From: Arthrobacter crystallopoietes
Lineage (GTDB): Bacteria; Actinomycetota; Actinomycetes; Actinomycetales; Micrococcaceae
Direction of reading: 5' to 3'
NCBI RefSeq assembly: GCF_017603825.1
Contig: NZ_CP072014.1
Span: forward strand, 1,612,001 to 1,676,000
Length of the DNA: 64,000 nucleotides
This document shows, piece by piece, positions 49,043 to 59,367 of the stretch. The position numbers and the translations under genes are program-made. Positions within the stretch are counted from its first letter, which is position 1. The number at the start of each line of letters is the position of its first letter. The notes under the pieces were generated by a model. It made no database searches. It was not told where the DNA came from and saw only the letters and a program-made list of their open reading frames with translations.

Positions 49043-50332
49043 GTGAAACGACACAATGTAATGCGCGCTACGGCGGTGGCAGCCCTGCTCTCCCTCGGGC
49101 TCACAGCTTGCGGCAGCGGCGGCGGAGGCAGCGAAGAAGCCTCCAGCACGCTGCGGGTAACCCTGGCCAACCACGTGTGGACGGACATCATCAAGGAGGC
49201 CATCCCGGAATTCGAAGAGGAGACCGGCCTCACCGTTGAGCTCACCCAGTTGGGCGAAGACCAGCTCTCGGACCAGTACAACGTGAAGCTCAATGCGGGT
49301 ACGGACGAGATCGACGTGATGATGTACCGGCCGCTGCAGGAGGGCAAGCTTTTCGCGCAGAACGGCTACCTGGCGGATCTGACCGAGCGGGTCGAGGGCA
49401 ACGCGGAATGGGACTGGTCGGACTTCCAGTCCGGTCCCGTCCAGGCCACCACGTTCGAGGACAAAGTGGTGGGCGTGCCGTTGATCACCGAGCGCGAGGT
49501 GCTCTACTACCGCAAGGATCTGCTGGAAAAGGCCGGCCTTGAGGTGCCCAAGACCCTGGAGGAGCTGGAAGCCGCGGCCAAGCAGATCAAGGAAGAAAAT
49601 CCGGACACTGCGGGCTTCGTCGCGCGCACCGGCCGGTCTGCGGCGGTCACGCAGTTCTCCTCCTACCTGTACTCCTTCGGCGGGGACTTCATCGACGATT
49701 CCGGCAAGTCAGCCATCGGCACTCCCGAGGCCAAGGAAGCCTACGACTATTACGGCCGGATGATCCGCGAGTACGGCCCGGAGAACGTCAGCACGGACAT
49801 GAGCTGGCCCGAGGCCATGGCCATCTTCACGCAGGGCGGCGCCGCGTTCTATACCGAGGCGGACAGCCTCTACAAGAACGCCACGGATCCCGCGGACTCG
49901 AAGGTGGCGGAGACGGTCGGCTTCGCGCCGATGCCCGAAGGCCCGGCAGGCTCCAAGCCGTACAACGTTCCCTCCTGGGGTCTGGCGATCAACGAAGCCT
50001 CGGCCAACCAGGACAATGCGTGGAAGTTCATCGAGTGGGCCACCAGCAAGGAAAAGACGCTCGAGGTCCAGAAGGCCGGCGTGCCCGGACCGCGCTCGTC
50101 CGTTTGGGAGGACCCGGAAGGCATCTCCACCTACCCGAAGGACCTCGCGGAGGCTATTGCGGTCAGCGCCGAGAACGGGGTCGGCTATGACCGTCCGCTC
50201 GTGGTCTCGGTAGCCGAGGCCCGCGAAATTGTCGGCGATCCGATCGTTGCCGCCATCACCGGTGCGGATGCGGCCGAGGCCGCGGAAACCGCCAACACGT
50301 CCTTCGAGGCCTTCCTCGAAGACGAAAAGTAG
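49043..50332 (+). CDS. ABC importer substrate-binding lipoprotein (CUT1, family 1)
   Basis: 429 aa from GTG 49043. The signal peptide ends in a lipobox (LLSLGLTACG), so it is an anchored lipoprotein outside the membrane. A Gly/Ser linker is followed by a periplasmic-binding fold (TEREVLYYRKDLLEKAGLEVPKTLEEL, FTQGGAAFYTEADSLY, WGLAINEASANQDNAWKFIEW), typical of sugar-binding family 1. Downstream genes for a sugar-acid pathway suggest that the ligand is a galactonate-type acid or a glycoside yielding it. A hairpin separates it from the permeases. Confidence 0.9.
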   Translation: MKRHNVMRATAVAALLSLGLTACGSGGGGSEEASSTLRVTLANHVWTDIIKEAIPEFEEETGLTVELTQLGEDQLSDQYNVKLNAGTDEIDVMMYRPLQEGKLFAQNGYLADLTERVEGNAEWDWSDFQSGPVQATTFEDKVVGVPLITEREVLYYRKDLLEKAGLEVPKTLEELEAAAKQIKEENPDTAGFVARTGRSAAVTQFSSYLYSFGGDFIDDSGKSAIGTPEAKEAYDYYGRMIREYGPENVSTDMSWPEAMAIFTQGGAAFYTEADSLYKNATDPADSKVAETVGFAPMPEGPAGSKPYNVPSWGLAINEASANQDNAWKFIEWATSKEKTLEVQKAGVPGPRSSVWEDPEGISTYPKDLAEAIAVSAENGVGYDRPLVVSVAEAREIVGDPIVAAITGADAAEAAETANTSFEAFLEDEK

Positions 50333-50349
50333 CCGGATCAAAGGCTGAC

Positions 50350-50386
50350 GGAGAACGACGGCGGTGAAGCGCCGCCGTCGTTCTCC
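50350..50386 (+). terminator. intra-operon hairpin between binding protein and permeases
   Basis: Perfect 15-bp stem (50350-50364 with 50372-50386), 7-nt loop, without T-tract, within an operon. It probably acts as attenuator or mRNA 3'-end protector, raising binding-protein over permease synthesis. Confidence 0.7.
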
Positions 50387-50410
50387 CACCACTCCAACCC
50401 AGGGTGAGAG

Positions 50411-51364
50411 ATGACTGCACTATCCACTGACACCACGCAGCGCGGGCCCGCCGGCAAGGGACCGAAAAAGACCGGCTGGCAGGCCTACTCGGACTGGGCC
50501 AACGACCACCGCAAATGGCTTTTCGCCGCCCCGGCGATGGCCTTCGTGGGCATCCTGATCGTCTTCCCGCTGGCCTGGACCCTCTACCTGAGCCTGACGG
50601 ATGCCTCCGGCTCCGTCCGTGCCGAATCCGACTTCATCGGGCTCGAGAACTACGCGGAAGTCCTGACCGATACCCAGCGGTTCTGGCCCGCCGTCGGACG
50701 CACTTTCTACTTCACCATCGGTGCCCTGGCCATCCAGATGGTGCTGGGCATGTGCATTGCGCTGCTGCTCTGGCGGCCATTCAAGGGCGAAAAGTTTGTC
50801 CGCGTGGTGATCCTGCTACCGCTGGTGGCGACCCCCGTGGCGGTCGGCATGATGTGGCGGCTGATCCTGGATCCGAACATCGGGTTCGCCAACCAGTTGC
50901 TGGGGTTCTTCGGCCTGCCGGGTCAGCCTTGGCTCTCCAGCCCGGAGACGGCGCTGACCACGCTGTTGTTTGTGGACGTGTGGCAGTGGACGCCCATGGT
51001 GGTGCTGATCCTGCTGGCCGGGCTGACGTCCTTGTCCGATGAACCGGACGAAGCTGCGCGGATCGACGGCGCCACCGCTTGGCAGCGCTTCTGGTACGTG
51101 ACGCTGCCGCTGATGATGCCCACGGTGATCGTGGCCGTCCTGCTGCGCGGCATCGACGCGCTGAAGACCTTCGACATCCTCTACGCAACGAAGGGCAAAG
51201 GCGGCGGTTCTTTCAACGAAGTGGAAACGCTGAACATCTACGCCTACGGCCTCAGCTTCGACTACATGGATTACGGTGTGGCCTCGGCCGTGCTGATCCT
51301 GTTCTTCATGATCATCGTCGCCTGCATGTGGCTCGTGACCTTCCGCCGGAAGGGGAACAAGTAA
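50411..51364 (+). CDS. ABC importer permease 1 (CUT1)
   Basis: 317 aa, six membrane segments. The cytoplasmic N-terminus is followed by WLFAAPAMAFVGILIVFPLAWTLYLSLTD. The EAA loop that docks the ATPase is DEAARIDGATAWQRFWYVTLPLMMPT. Stop and next start overlap (TAATG). No ATPase gene is in the cluster, so a shared MsmK/MsiK-type ATPase elsewhere is expected. Confidence 0.92.
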   Translation: MTALSTDTTQRGPAGKGPKKTGWQAYSDWANDHRKWLFAAPAMAFVGILIVFPLAWTLYLSLTDASGSVRAESDFIGLENYAEVLTDTQRFWPAVGRTFYFTIGALAIQMVLGMCIALLLWRPFKGEKFVRVVILLPLVATPVAVGMMWRLILDPNIGFANQLLGFFGLPGQPWLSSPETALTTLLFVDVWQWTPMVVLILLAGLTSLSDEPDEAARIDGATAWQRFWYVTLPLMMPTVIVAVLLRGIDALKTFDILYATKGKGGGSFNEVETLNIYAYGLSFDYMDYGVASAVLILFFMIIVACMWLVTFRRKGNK

Positions 51365-52278
51365 TGAACGCCCTGACTGATACCCAACGCAACGCCACCA
51401 CGGCAGCCGATGGTTCCGGCAACGGAACCGGCGCCGCGAAGCCGGCCGCCCGCCGTCGTAAGCCGATCCGTACCCGCGCCTACAAGTGGTTCCGGGTCGT
51501 GGCGCTGGTGGCGATCGTGCTGACGTTCCTGGCACCGCTGGTGTGGATGTTGCTGGCCTCGTTGAAGACCAATGTGGATATCTACGACGCGTCCAAGGCG
51601 GTCATCTTCCCCCCGACATGGGAAAACTACGACAACGTCCTGGGCCGGAACAACTACTTCACCTTCATCTTCAACAGCTTTTGGGTGGCTTTCGTCTCCA
51701 CCGGACTGTCCCTGATCATCGGGATTCCGGCGGCCTACTCGATGAGCCGGTTCGCGATGCGCCGCTCCGCGCTGGTGGTGCTGATGGCGCGCATCATCCC
51801 GGGTGTCTCGCTGCTGGTGCCCTGGTACTACGTGTTCTCGAACCTGCGGATGGTCGGCGGGTACGAGGTGCTGATCCTCTCGCACATGTTCGTGGCCCTG
51901 CCGCTGATCGTCTACATCATGATGAGCTACTTCGACTCGATGCCGCTGGAGCTGGAGGAGGCGGCGCAGGTGGATGGGCTGACCCCGATCGGCGCGTTCA
52001 CCCGGATCACGCTGCCGCTGTCCGTGGCCGGCATCGCCACCGCCGGCATCCTGTCCTTCATCTTCTCGTGGAACAACTTCATGTTCGCCCTGGTGCTGTC
52101 CGGGGCCAACACCAAGACCCTGCCGGTAGCCATCTTCAACTTCGTTTCCTACGCCTCCATCGACTGGGGCGGCCTGATGGCCGCGGCCACGGTGGTCACG
52201 ATTCCGATCATGATCATCGCCCTGTTCACGCAGAAGTACATCGTCTCCGGCCTGACCGCCGGCGCGACCAAGGGATAG
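51364..52278 (+). CDS. ABC importer permease 2 (CUT1)
   Basis: 304 aa from ATG 51364, coupled to permease 1 by one base. A basic N-terminus precedes six membrane segments. The EAA loop is LELEEAAQVDGLTPIGAFTRITLPLS, and the C-terminus FTQKYIVSGLTAGATKG is a family hallmark. Partner of permease 1; substrate as for the binding protein. Confidence 0.92.
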   Translation: MNALTDTQRNATTAADGSGNGTGAAKPAARRRKPIRTRAYKWFRVVALVAIVLTFLAPLVWMLLASLKTNVDIYDASKAVIFPPTWENYDNVLGRNNYFTFIFNSFWVAFVSTGLSLIIGIPAAYSMSRFAMRRSALVVLMARIIPGVSLLVPWYYVFSNLRMVGGYEVLILSHMFVALPLIVYIMMSYFDSMPLELEEAAQVDGLTPIGAFTRITLPLSVAGIATAGILSFIFSWNNFMFALVLSGANTKTLPVAIFNFVSYASIDWGGLMAAATVVTIPIMIIALFTQKYIVSGLTAGATKG

Positions 52279-52300
52279 GCCAGGGATGGGAGCGCGACCA

Positions 52301-53446
52301 ATGCGCATTGTCAAAGTTGAGACTTTCCTGGTGCCGCCGCGATGGCTCTTTGTCCGGATCGAGACGGACGCGGGCATTGTGGGCTGGGGCGAGGCCACCT
52401 GCGAAGGCCACTCGGAGACCGTGCGGACCGCCGTCGCCCAGTTCGCGGAGGTGCTGCTGCAGTCGGATCCGCTGCGGATCGAAGACCACTGGCAGGTGAT
52501 GACCAAGGCGGGCTTCTACCGCGGCGGCCCCATTCTGGCCAGCGCCGTCTCCGGGATCGACCAGGCGCTGTGGGACATTGCCGGCAAGCACCTTGACGTG
52601 CCGGTGCACCAGCTGCTGGGCGGACACGTGCGGGACCGCATCCGCGTCTACGGCTGGGTGGGCGGCGATGACCCCAACGAGGTCAAGGACCACATCCTCG
52701 AGCAGCTCGACGCCGGGCTAACCGCGGTCAAAATGAATGCCTCGGGCAAAATGGGCAGGCTGGGCACCGTGGCGGAGATCGACGGCGTTGTCGCGCGCGT
52801 GGCGGCGGCCCGGGAAGTCCTGGGGGAGCACCGGGACGTGGCGGTGGATTTCCACGGCCGTTTCACCCTGGCCAACACCCGCCGGGTGGCGCCGCTGCTG
52901 GAGCCGCTGCGCCCGTTTTTCCTGGAAGAACCCGTGGTGCCGGAAAACTCCCATCTGATCGGCGAGCTGGCCCGCTCCACCTCCATCCCGGTCTCCACGG
53001 GGGAGCGGTTGTACTCCCGGCAGGAATTCCTGCCCGTGCTGCAGGCCGGCATTGCCGTCGCCCAGCCGGACCTCAGCCACGCCGGGGGCATCTCGGAAGT
53101 GCGCCGGATTGCCTCCCTGGCCGAGGTCTTCGATGTCCAACTGGCCCCGCACTGCCCGCTGGGTCCTTTGGCGCTGGCCGCCTGCCTGCAGGTCGGCTTC
53201 GCCACGCCCAATTTCCTGATCCAGGAGCAGAGCATCGGCATCCACTACAACCAAGGCGCCGAGGTGCTGGACTACGTGCTGGACAAGGCGCCGCTGAAGT
53301 TCGTGGACGGACATATTGAACGGCTGACCGGACCCGGCCTCGGCATCGAGATTGACGAAAACGCGGTGCGGGTGGCCGACAAGCTGGAACACCATTGGCG
53401 TTCACCGCTTTGGCGCCACGCCGACGGCTCCCACGCGGAATGGTGA
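52301..53446 (+). CDS. dgoD: D-galactonate dehydratase
   Basis: Enolase-superfamily enzyme, 381 aa from ATG 52301 (GGGAG upstream; ATG 52286 less likely), same length as E. coli DgoD. It removes water from galactonate to give 2-keto-3-deoxygalactonate. Visible: FVRIETDAGIVGWGEATCEG, AGFYRGGPILASAVSGIDQALWDI, metal ligands in DFHGRF, EEPVVPEN and TGERLYSR, QPDLSHAGGISE, and the catalytic APHCPLGPLALAACLQ, followed by the C-terminal WRSPLWRHADGSHAEW. These match DgoD almost throughout. Stop and aldolase start overlap. Confidence 0.92.
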   Translation: MRIVKVETFLVPPRWLFVRIETDAGIVGWGEATCEGHSETVRTAVAQFAEVLLQSDPLRIEDHWQVMTKAGFYRGGPILASAVSGIDQALWDIAGKHLDVPVHQLLGGHVRDRIRVYGWVGGDDPNEVKDHILEQLDAGLTAVKMNASGKMGRLGTVAEIDGVVARVAAAREVLGEHRDVAVDFHGRFTLANTRRVAPLLEPLRPFFLEEPVVPENSHLIGELARSTSIPVSTGERLYSRQEFLPVLQAGIAVAQPDLSHAGGISEVRRIASLAEVFDVQLAPHCPLGPLALAACLQVGFATPNFLIQEQSIGIHYNQGAEVLDYVLDKAPLKFVDGHIERLTGPGLGIEIDENAVRVADKLEHHWRSPLWRHADGSHAEW

Positions 53447-54105
53447 TGATGATGCAACCGAACCCTTTAAAACCGGACGATCTGGTCGCCGGACTCCGTG
53501 AGGCCCGGCTGCTGGCCGTCATCCGCGGGAACGACGCCGACGCCTCCATTGCCGCGGCGCTCGCTTTGGCGGAGGAGGGGGTCAAGTACCTTGAAATCGC
53601 CATCACGACGCCGGACGCCCAGCGGGTGATCGAAACCGTGTGCGAGCATGCGGGTCCGGAGGTGGTGGTAGGCGCCGGAACTGTCCTGACCGTTGACGAC
53701 GTCGCGGCGGTCCTGGGCGCCGGGGCGCAGTTCATTCTGACCCCGTCGCTGGCACCTTCCGTCGCCGAAGCGGCCGAACGCGGCGTCCCGGTCATCGCCG
53801 GTGCCTTCACACCGAGCGAGTGCTATCGAGGCATGGAACTCGGCGCGTCCGCCATCAAGCTCTTCCCCGCCTCGGCCGGCGGACCGGACTACCTCAAGGC
53901 GGTGCGCGATCCGTTCCCGGACATCCCGTTCATCGCCATAGGCGGTGTGGGACAAGCCGAAGCCACCGAGTACTGGCGGCGCGGCGCGCTCGCCGTCGGA
54001 GTCGGTGGCCCGCTGGTGGGCGATGCCGCCTCCGGCGGGAACCTGGCGGAATTGCGCAGCCGGGCGCGCGCGTACCTGCAGCTGGCCGCGGACTCCCGGG
54101 GCTGA
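53446..54105 (+). CDS. 2-dehydro-3-deoxy-6-phospho-galactonate/gluconate aldolase
   Basis: Class I aldolase, 219 aa. It cleaves KDPGal (or KDPG) to pyruvate and glyceraldehyde 3-phosphate. Visible: LLAVIRGNDADASIAAALALAEEGVKYLEIAITTP, GAGTVLTVDDVAAVLGAGAQFILTP, the Schiff-base lysine in GASAIKLFPAS and FIAIGGVG. A run of ATG/GTG codons (53440-53452) makes the start uncertain; 53446 overlaps the dgoD stop (TGATG). It fits the DgoA role by context; KDPG specificity cannot be separated by eye. Confidence 0.88.
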   Translation: MMMQPNPLKPDDLVAGLREARLLAVIRGNDADASIAAALALAEEGVKYLEIAITTPDAQRVIETVCEHAGPEVVVGAGTVLTVDDVAAVLGAGAQFILTPSLAPSVAEAAERGVPVIAGAFTPSECYRGMELGASAIKLFPASAGGPDYLKAVRDPFPDIPFIAIGGVGQAEATEYWRRGALAVGVGGPLVGDAASGGNLAELRSRARAYLQLAADSRG

Positions 54106-54107
54106 TA

Positions 54108-55061
54108 GTGGAACCGGCAGACGTCCTGACCTTCGGCGAGTCCATGGGCTCGTTCCGCCACGCCGGCCTGCTGCGCATGGGCGGCAGCGCACAGCTGTGC
54201 CTGGCCGGCGCGGAGTCCAATGTTGCCATCGGCCTGTCCAGGTTGGGGCACACCACGCGCTGGGCCGGGCGCCTGGGGCAGGACGAGATCGGCGCCTTCG
54301 CGCTGCGGCAGCTGCGGGCCGAAGGCGTGCTCACGGATGCGGTCAGCCATGATGAGCACCGGCCCACTGGACTGATGCTGCTAGAGCAGCGAACCGCGGA
54401 GCTGGCCCGCGTGCAGTATTACCGGGCGGGCTCTGCCGGTTCCGCCTTGACGGTCGACCTGATCCGTCCGGCCGTGGCAGCCGGCGCCCGGATCCTCCAC
54501 CTGACCGGCATCACGCCTGCGCTGTCCGACTCCGCCGCCGAGACGGTGCTGTGGGCGGCACGTGCAGCGCGCGATGCCGGAATCCTGGTCTCCTTCGACG
54601 TCAACTTCCGCGCCAAACTCTGGACGGTGGAGCAGGCGGCCCAAACGCTGCCCGCCATCGCCGCGTGCGCCGACGTCGTTATCGCCTCCGAGGACGAGCT
54701 CGCGCTCGCAGTCCCCGAAGCCAACGACGGCGAGGCCGCGGCTGCCGCTGCATTGGCTGTCCAGGGCGTGGGCCAAGTCATCATCAAACGCGGGGCCGAC
54801 GGCGCCACGGGCTGGAGCGATGGGCAGCCGCATCATGTGGCGGCCCATCAGGTCGTGGTACGGGACACCGTGGGTGCCGGTGATGCCTTCACCGCCGGCT
54901 ACCTGTCGGGTCTGTTGGACGGGCTCGATGTGCCGGCGCGGCTGGAACGCGGCGCCACTCTGGGTGCGTTCGCCGTCGGTTATCCGGGGGACTGGGAGGC
55001 GCTGCCCACGCGCGCGGAACTGCGGCTGCGGGAACAGCAGAGCGGTACCACGGTGAGGTAG
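54108..55061 (+). CDS. 2-keto-3-deoxy-sugar-acid kinase (PfkB family)
   Basis: Ribokinase-like kinase, 317 aa from GTG 54108, 2 bp after the aldolase stop. Visible: TFGESMGSFRHAGLLRMGGSAQLCLAGAESNVAIGLSRLGH, the KDG-kinase-like N-terminus, and the PfkB signature DTVGAGDAFTAGYLSGLLDG with the catalytic aspartate. It phosphorylates 2-keto-3-deoxygalactonate or gluconate for the aldolase. It closes the operon; the next gene (vsr) converges. Confidence 0.87.
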   Translation: MEPADVLTFGESMGSFRHAGLLRMGGSAQLCLAGAESNVAIGLSRLGHTTRWAGRLGQDEIGAFALRQLRAEGVLTDAVSHDEHRPTGLMLLEQRTAELARVQYYRAGSAGSALTVDLIRPAVAAGARILHLTGITPALSDSAAETVLWAARAARDAGILVSFDVNFRAKLWTVEQAAQTLPAIAACADVVIASEDELALAVPEANDGEAAAAAALAVQGVGQVIIKRGADGATGWSDGQPHHVAAHQVVVRDTVGAGDAFTAGYLSGLLDGLDVPARLERGATLGAFAVGYPGDWEALPTRAELRLREQQSGTTVR

Positions 55062-55096
55062 GAGGCTGCCGGACTTGGCCGGCGCGAGTACGGCCT

Positions 55097-55525
55097 CTAG
55101 CCCAGGAAGCCGACGAGCCGTTCTTCCAGACTGCCCAGATCGCTCGACTTCTTGAACTCGCACTCCCACACCGTCAGCACGTCCCAGCCTGCCTCGTGTA
55201 ATTCCTGACGTTGCGCCGCGTCCCGGGCCGCGGTCCGCGACCGCTTTGCCTGCCAGAACTCGGTATTGGACTTGGGTTCGTGCTGGCCTACCTTGCAGCT
55301 GTGCGCATGCCAGAAGCAGCCATTGATGAAAATGACCTTGCGGCGCCCCGCAAAGACCAGGTCCGGCCGGCCGGGAAGCTTGGCTCCAGCGGCCGAGCCG
55401 TGCAGCCGATACCGGTAACCTCTGGCATGCAGCAGTCGGCGGACAATGAGTTCCGGTTTGGTGTTTTTGCCGCGGATCCGGGACATGTTGGCGCTGCGCT
55501 GCTCGGGGGTGAGCGAATCGGCCAT
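55097..55525 (-). CDS. vsr: very short patch repair endonuclease Vsr
   Basis: 142 aa. Nicks DNA 5' of T in T:G mismatches made by 5-methylcytosine deamination. Visible: DSLTPEQRSANMSRIRGKNTKPELIVRRLLHARGYRYRLH, LPGRPDLVFAGRRKVIFINGCFWHAH with catalytic Asp and His, CKVGQHEPKSNTEFWQAK, and TVWECEFKK. No Dcm-type cytosine methyltransferase or restriction gene is next to it, so it is an orphan here. Convergent with the kinase gene. Confidence 0.92.
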   Translation of the reverse strand: MADSLTPEQRSANMSRIRGKNTKPELIVRRLLHARGYRYRLHGSAAGAKLPGRPDLVFAGRRKVIFINGCFWHAHSCKVGQHEPKSNTEFWQAKRSRTAARDAAQRQELHEAGWDVLTVWECEFKKSSDLGSLEERLVGFLG

Positions 55526-55664
55526 ACACCCATTTTAAGCTGCGGAACAATGGCGGCCCAATGCGGCCCCCAACCCCTATGCAGATAGTTATTGGACGAT
55601 AGAATCGAATCACTGTCGCCGGCACCCGCGGTCTTCGGCGAGATCCGACAGAAGAAGGAACGCT

Positions 55665-56531
55665 ATGGCCAACCACAGTCCCACCAACCCCGACGCCGTG
55701 CGCTCGCTGCTCGAGGACTTCTCCCTGGAGATGACGGGCAAGGATGTGCCCGCGCTGGAAGAAGCGGCGGGTGTCATCCCTTTGGGCACCCGGATTTCAG
55801 TGACATTCCTGGGCAACGAGGACCTGCCCATGCGGGTCGCCGCGGCGGCTGCCGTCAAGCGGTTGGGGTTCGTCCCGGTCCCCCACATCTCCGCTCGCAG
55901 GTTGGCCTCGCAGGCCGAGCTGGAACGATTCCTCGATGCGTTGGCAACGGAGGCGGCCCCCGAGGATGTGTTTGTGGTCGGCGGTGACCCCGCCCAGCCC
56001 GAAGGACCCTATGAGGACTCCCTTGCCCTCATCCGGACGGGGCTGCTGGGCAAGTACGGTTTCAAGCATGTGAGCATCAGCGGCTACCCGGAAGGGCACC
56101 CCGACATCAGCGACGACGTGCTGTGGCAGGCGCTCACGGACAAGTACACTGCGCTGCAGGAACTCGGTCTGGAATGCTCGATCATCACGCAGTTCGGTTT
56201 CGACGCCGATCCGGTCTTCGCCTGGCTGTCGGAACTTCGGCGGCGGGGTGTCCTGGCCCCGGTGGAGATCGGTGTGCCCGGACCTGCCGGCGTCAAGCGA
56301 CTGCTCAACTATGCGCGCCGTTTTGGTGTAGCTTCCTCCGCAGGGATTGTGCACAAGTACGGGTTTTCACTGACGAACCTGCTCGGTACTGCCGGCCCGG
56401 ACAAGATCATTAAGGAAGTCGCGCAGCGCCACAACGAGGCCGAGCACGGCCGGATTCTGTTGCACTTCTACACCTTCGGCGGTCTGAAGAGCACGGCGGA
56501 GTGGGTCCGCGAGTTCCGCGCCGGCGGATGA
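55665..56531 (+). CDS. metF: methylenetetrahydrofolate reductase family protein
   Basis: TIM-barrel flavoenzyme, 288 aa, reducing methylene-THF to methyl-THF (or running in reverse). Visible: SVTFLGNEDLPMRVAAAAAVKRLGFVPVPHISARRL, VFVVGGDPAQPEGPYEDSLALI, HVSISGYPEGHPDIS, the substrate region CSIITQFGFDADPVFAWLSEL and a C-terminal ILLHFYTFGGLKSTAEW. It is more diverged than housekeeping MetF. It converges with the LigM-type gene; in Sphingobium ligM and metF also lie together, and there MetF handles methyl-THF from O-demethylation. Confidence 0.85.
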   Translation: MANHSPTNPDAVRSLLEDFSLEMTGKDVPALEEAAGVIPLGTRISVTFLGNEDLPMRVAAAAAVKRLGFVPVPHISARRLASQAELERFLDALATEAAPEDVFVVGGDPAQPEGPYEDSLALIRTGLLGKYGFKHVSISGYPEGHPDISDDVLWQALTDKYTALQELGLECSIITQFGFDADPVFAWLSELRRRGVLAPVEIGVPGPAGVKRLLNYARRFGVASSAGIVHKYGFSLTNLLGTAGPDKIIKEVAQRHNEAEHGRILLHFYTFGGLKSTAEWVREFRAGG

Positions 56532-56537
56532 ACGCAA

Positions 56538-56566
56538 CGGGTGGCGGGCACCTGGCCCGCCACCCG
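56538..56566. terminator. hairpin after metF
   Basis: Perfect 11-bp stem, CGGGTGGCGGG (56538-56548) with CCCGCCACCCG (56556-56566), 7 bp past the metF stop. Confidence 0.7.
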
Positions 56567-56588
56567 CCGTCGTTCTTCGGAGTGTTTA

Positions 56589-56624
56589 CCGGCGCGGCCA
56601 GGATGATGTTCCTGGCCCCGCCGG
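56589..56624 (-). terminator. hairpin after ligM
   Basis: 15-bp stem with one mismatch (56589-56603 with 56610-56624), 7 bp past the ligM stop on the minus strand. Confidence 0.65.
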
Positions 56625-56630
56625 TTCCGG

Positions 56631-58058
<1,428 letters not shown>

Positions 58059-59282
58059 TCAGTTCTTGACGTAGCCGTTCGGGTTCAGGACGTATTTGGT
58101 GGCGGCGCCGGCGTCGAATTCGGCGTAGCCCTTGGGGGCGTCTTCGAGCGGGATGGCCTTGGCGTTGACGGCCTTGGCGATCTTGACCTTGTCGTGCAGG
58201 ATTGCCATCATCAGCTGCCGGTTGTACTTCATGACCGGGCACTGGCCGGTGGTGAAGGACAGCGATTTGGCCCAGCCGGTGCCGAGGCTGATGGAGAGCG
58301 AGCCGTGCTGCGCGGCTTCGTCCGCGGCGCCGGGGTCGCCGGTGACGTAGAGTCCGGGGATGCCCAGGGCTCCGCCGGCGGCGGTGATGTCCATCAGCGA
58401 GTTCAGCACGGTGGCCGGGGCTTCGTGCGAGGCGTCCTTGCCGTGGCCGCGGGCTTCGAAACCGACGGCGTCGATGCCGCAGTCCACTTCGGGCACGCCC
58501 AGGAGCTGTTCGATCTGGTCCTTCGGGTCGCCCTGGGAGACGTCGACGGTTTCGCAGCCGAAGCTGCGTGCCTGCGCGAGCCGTTGTTCGTTGAGGTCCC
58601 CGACAATGACGACGGCGGCGCCGAGCAGTTGCGCGCCGGCTGCGGCGGCCAGGCCGACCGGGCCCGCGCCGGCGACATACACGGTGGAGCCGACTTCGAC
58701 GCCCGCGGTGACGGCGCCGTGGAAGCCGGTGGGCAGGATGTCCGAGAGCATGGTCAGGTCCATGATCTTCTCGAGGGCCTGGTCGCGGTCCGGGAACTTC
58801 AGCAGGTTCCAGTCCGCGTAGGGCACCATGACGTATTCGGCCTGGCCGCCGACCCAGCCGCCCATGTCGACGTAGCCGTAGGCGCTGCCGGGGCGGTCCG
58901 GGTTGACGTTGAGGCAGATGCCGGTCTTGCGTTCCTTGCAGTTGCGGCAGCGGCCGCAGGAAATGTTGAAGGGAACCGAGACGATGTCGCCGGTCTTGAT
59001 GAATTCGACGTCGGGACCGGTGTCGATGACTTCGCCGGTGATTTCGTGTCCGAGTACCAGGTCGGTCGGGGCGGTGGTGCGGCCGCGGACCATGTGCTGG
59101 TCCGAGCCGCAGATGTTGGTGGTGACTGTTCGCAGAATGACGCCGTGGGGGACCTTGCGGCCAATGTTGGCCGGGTTGATCCCCGGGGCGTCCTTGAGTT
59201 CGAAGGTGGGGTAGTCGGTGTCGATGACCTCGACCTTCCCAGGTCCTTTGTAGGCAACGGCTCTGTTTCCTGACACGGGCAT
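58059..59282 (-). CDS. fdhA: glutathione-independent formaldehyde dehydrogenase
   Basis: Zinc MDR enzyme, 407 aa, of the Pseudomonas putida FdhA/formaldehyde dismutase type, oxidising formaldehyde to formate without glutathione and with tightly bound NAD. Visible: GNRAVAYKGPGKVEVIDTDYP, TTNICGSDQHMVRGRTTAP, VLGHEITGEVIDTG, structural zinc loop CGRCRNCKERKTGIC, LSDILPTGFHGAVTAGV, VYVAGAGPVGLAAAAGAQLLGA, and QCPVMKYNRQLMMAIL. Third codon positions are almost all C or G, as in creatinase. AAGGAG precedes the ATG. It could remove formaldehyde from the betaine oxygenase and folate-free oxidase turnover. Confidence 0.93.
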   Translation of the reverse strand: MPVSGNRAVAYKGPGKVEVIDTDYPTFELKDAPGINPANIGRKVPHGVILRTVTTNICGSDQHMVRGRTTAPTDLVLGHEITGEVIDTGPDVEFIKTGDIVSVPFNISCGRCRNCKERKTGICLNVNPDRPGSAYGYVDMGGWVGGQAEYVMVPYADWNLLKFPDRDQALEKIMDLTMLSDILPTGFHGAVTAGVEVGSTVYVAGAGPVGLAAAAGAQLLGAAVVIVGDLNEQRLAQARSFGCETVDVSQGDPKDQIEQLLGVPEVDCGIDAVGFEARGHGKDASHEAPATVLNSLMDITAAGGALGIPGLYVTGDPGAADEAAQHGSLSISLGTGWAKSLSFTTGQCPVMKYNRQLMMAILHDKVKIAKAVNAKAIPLEDAPKGYAEFDAGAATKYVLNPNGYVKN

Positions 59283-59305
59283 GACTCCTTATTCTGGACC
59301 GCACG

Positions 59306-59319
59306 GTGATAGCCATCAC
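59306..59319. promoter_or_regulatory. palindrome before fdhA
   Basis: GTGAT-AGCC-ATCAC, perfect 5-bp arms, 24 bp upstream of the fdhA start. It resembles GTGATCAC in the glyA promoter spacer, so a common GntR-type regulator is conceivable. Confidence 0.35.
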
Positions 59320-59367
59320 GCTAGCGGACTTCACCCACTATGGCTATAGGTACTTAGGGTGCGGTTG

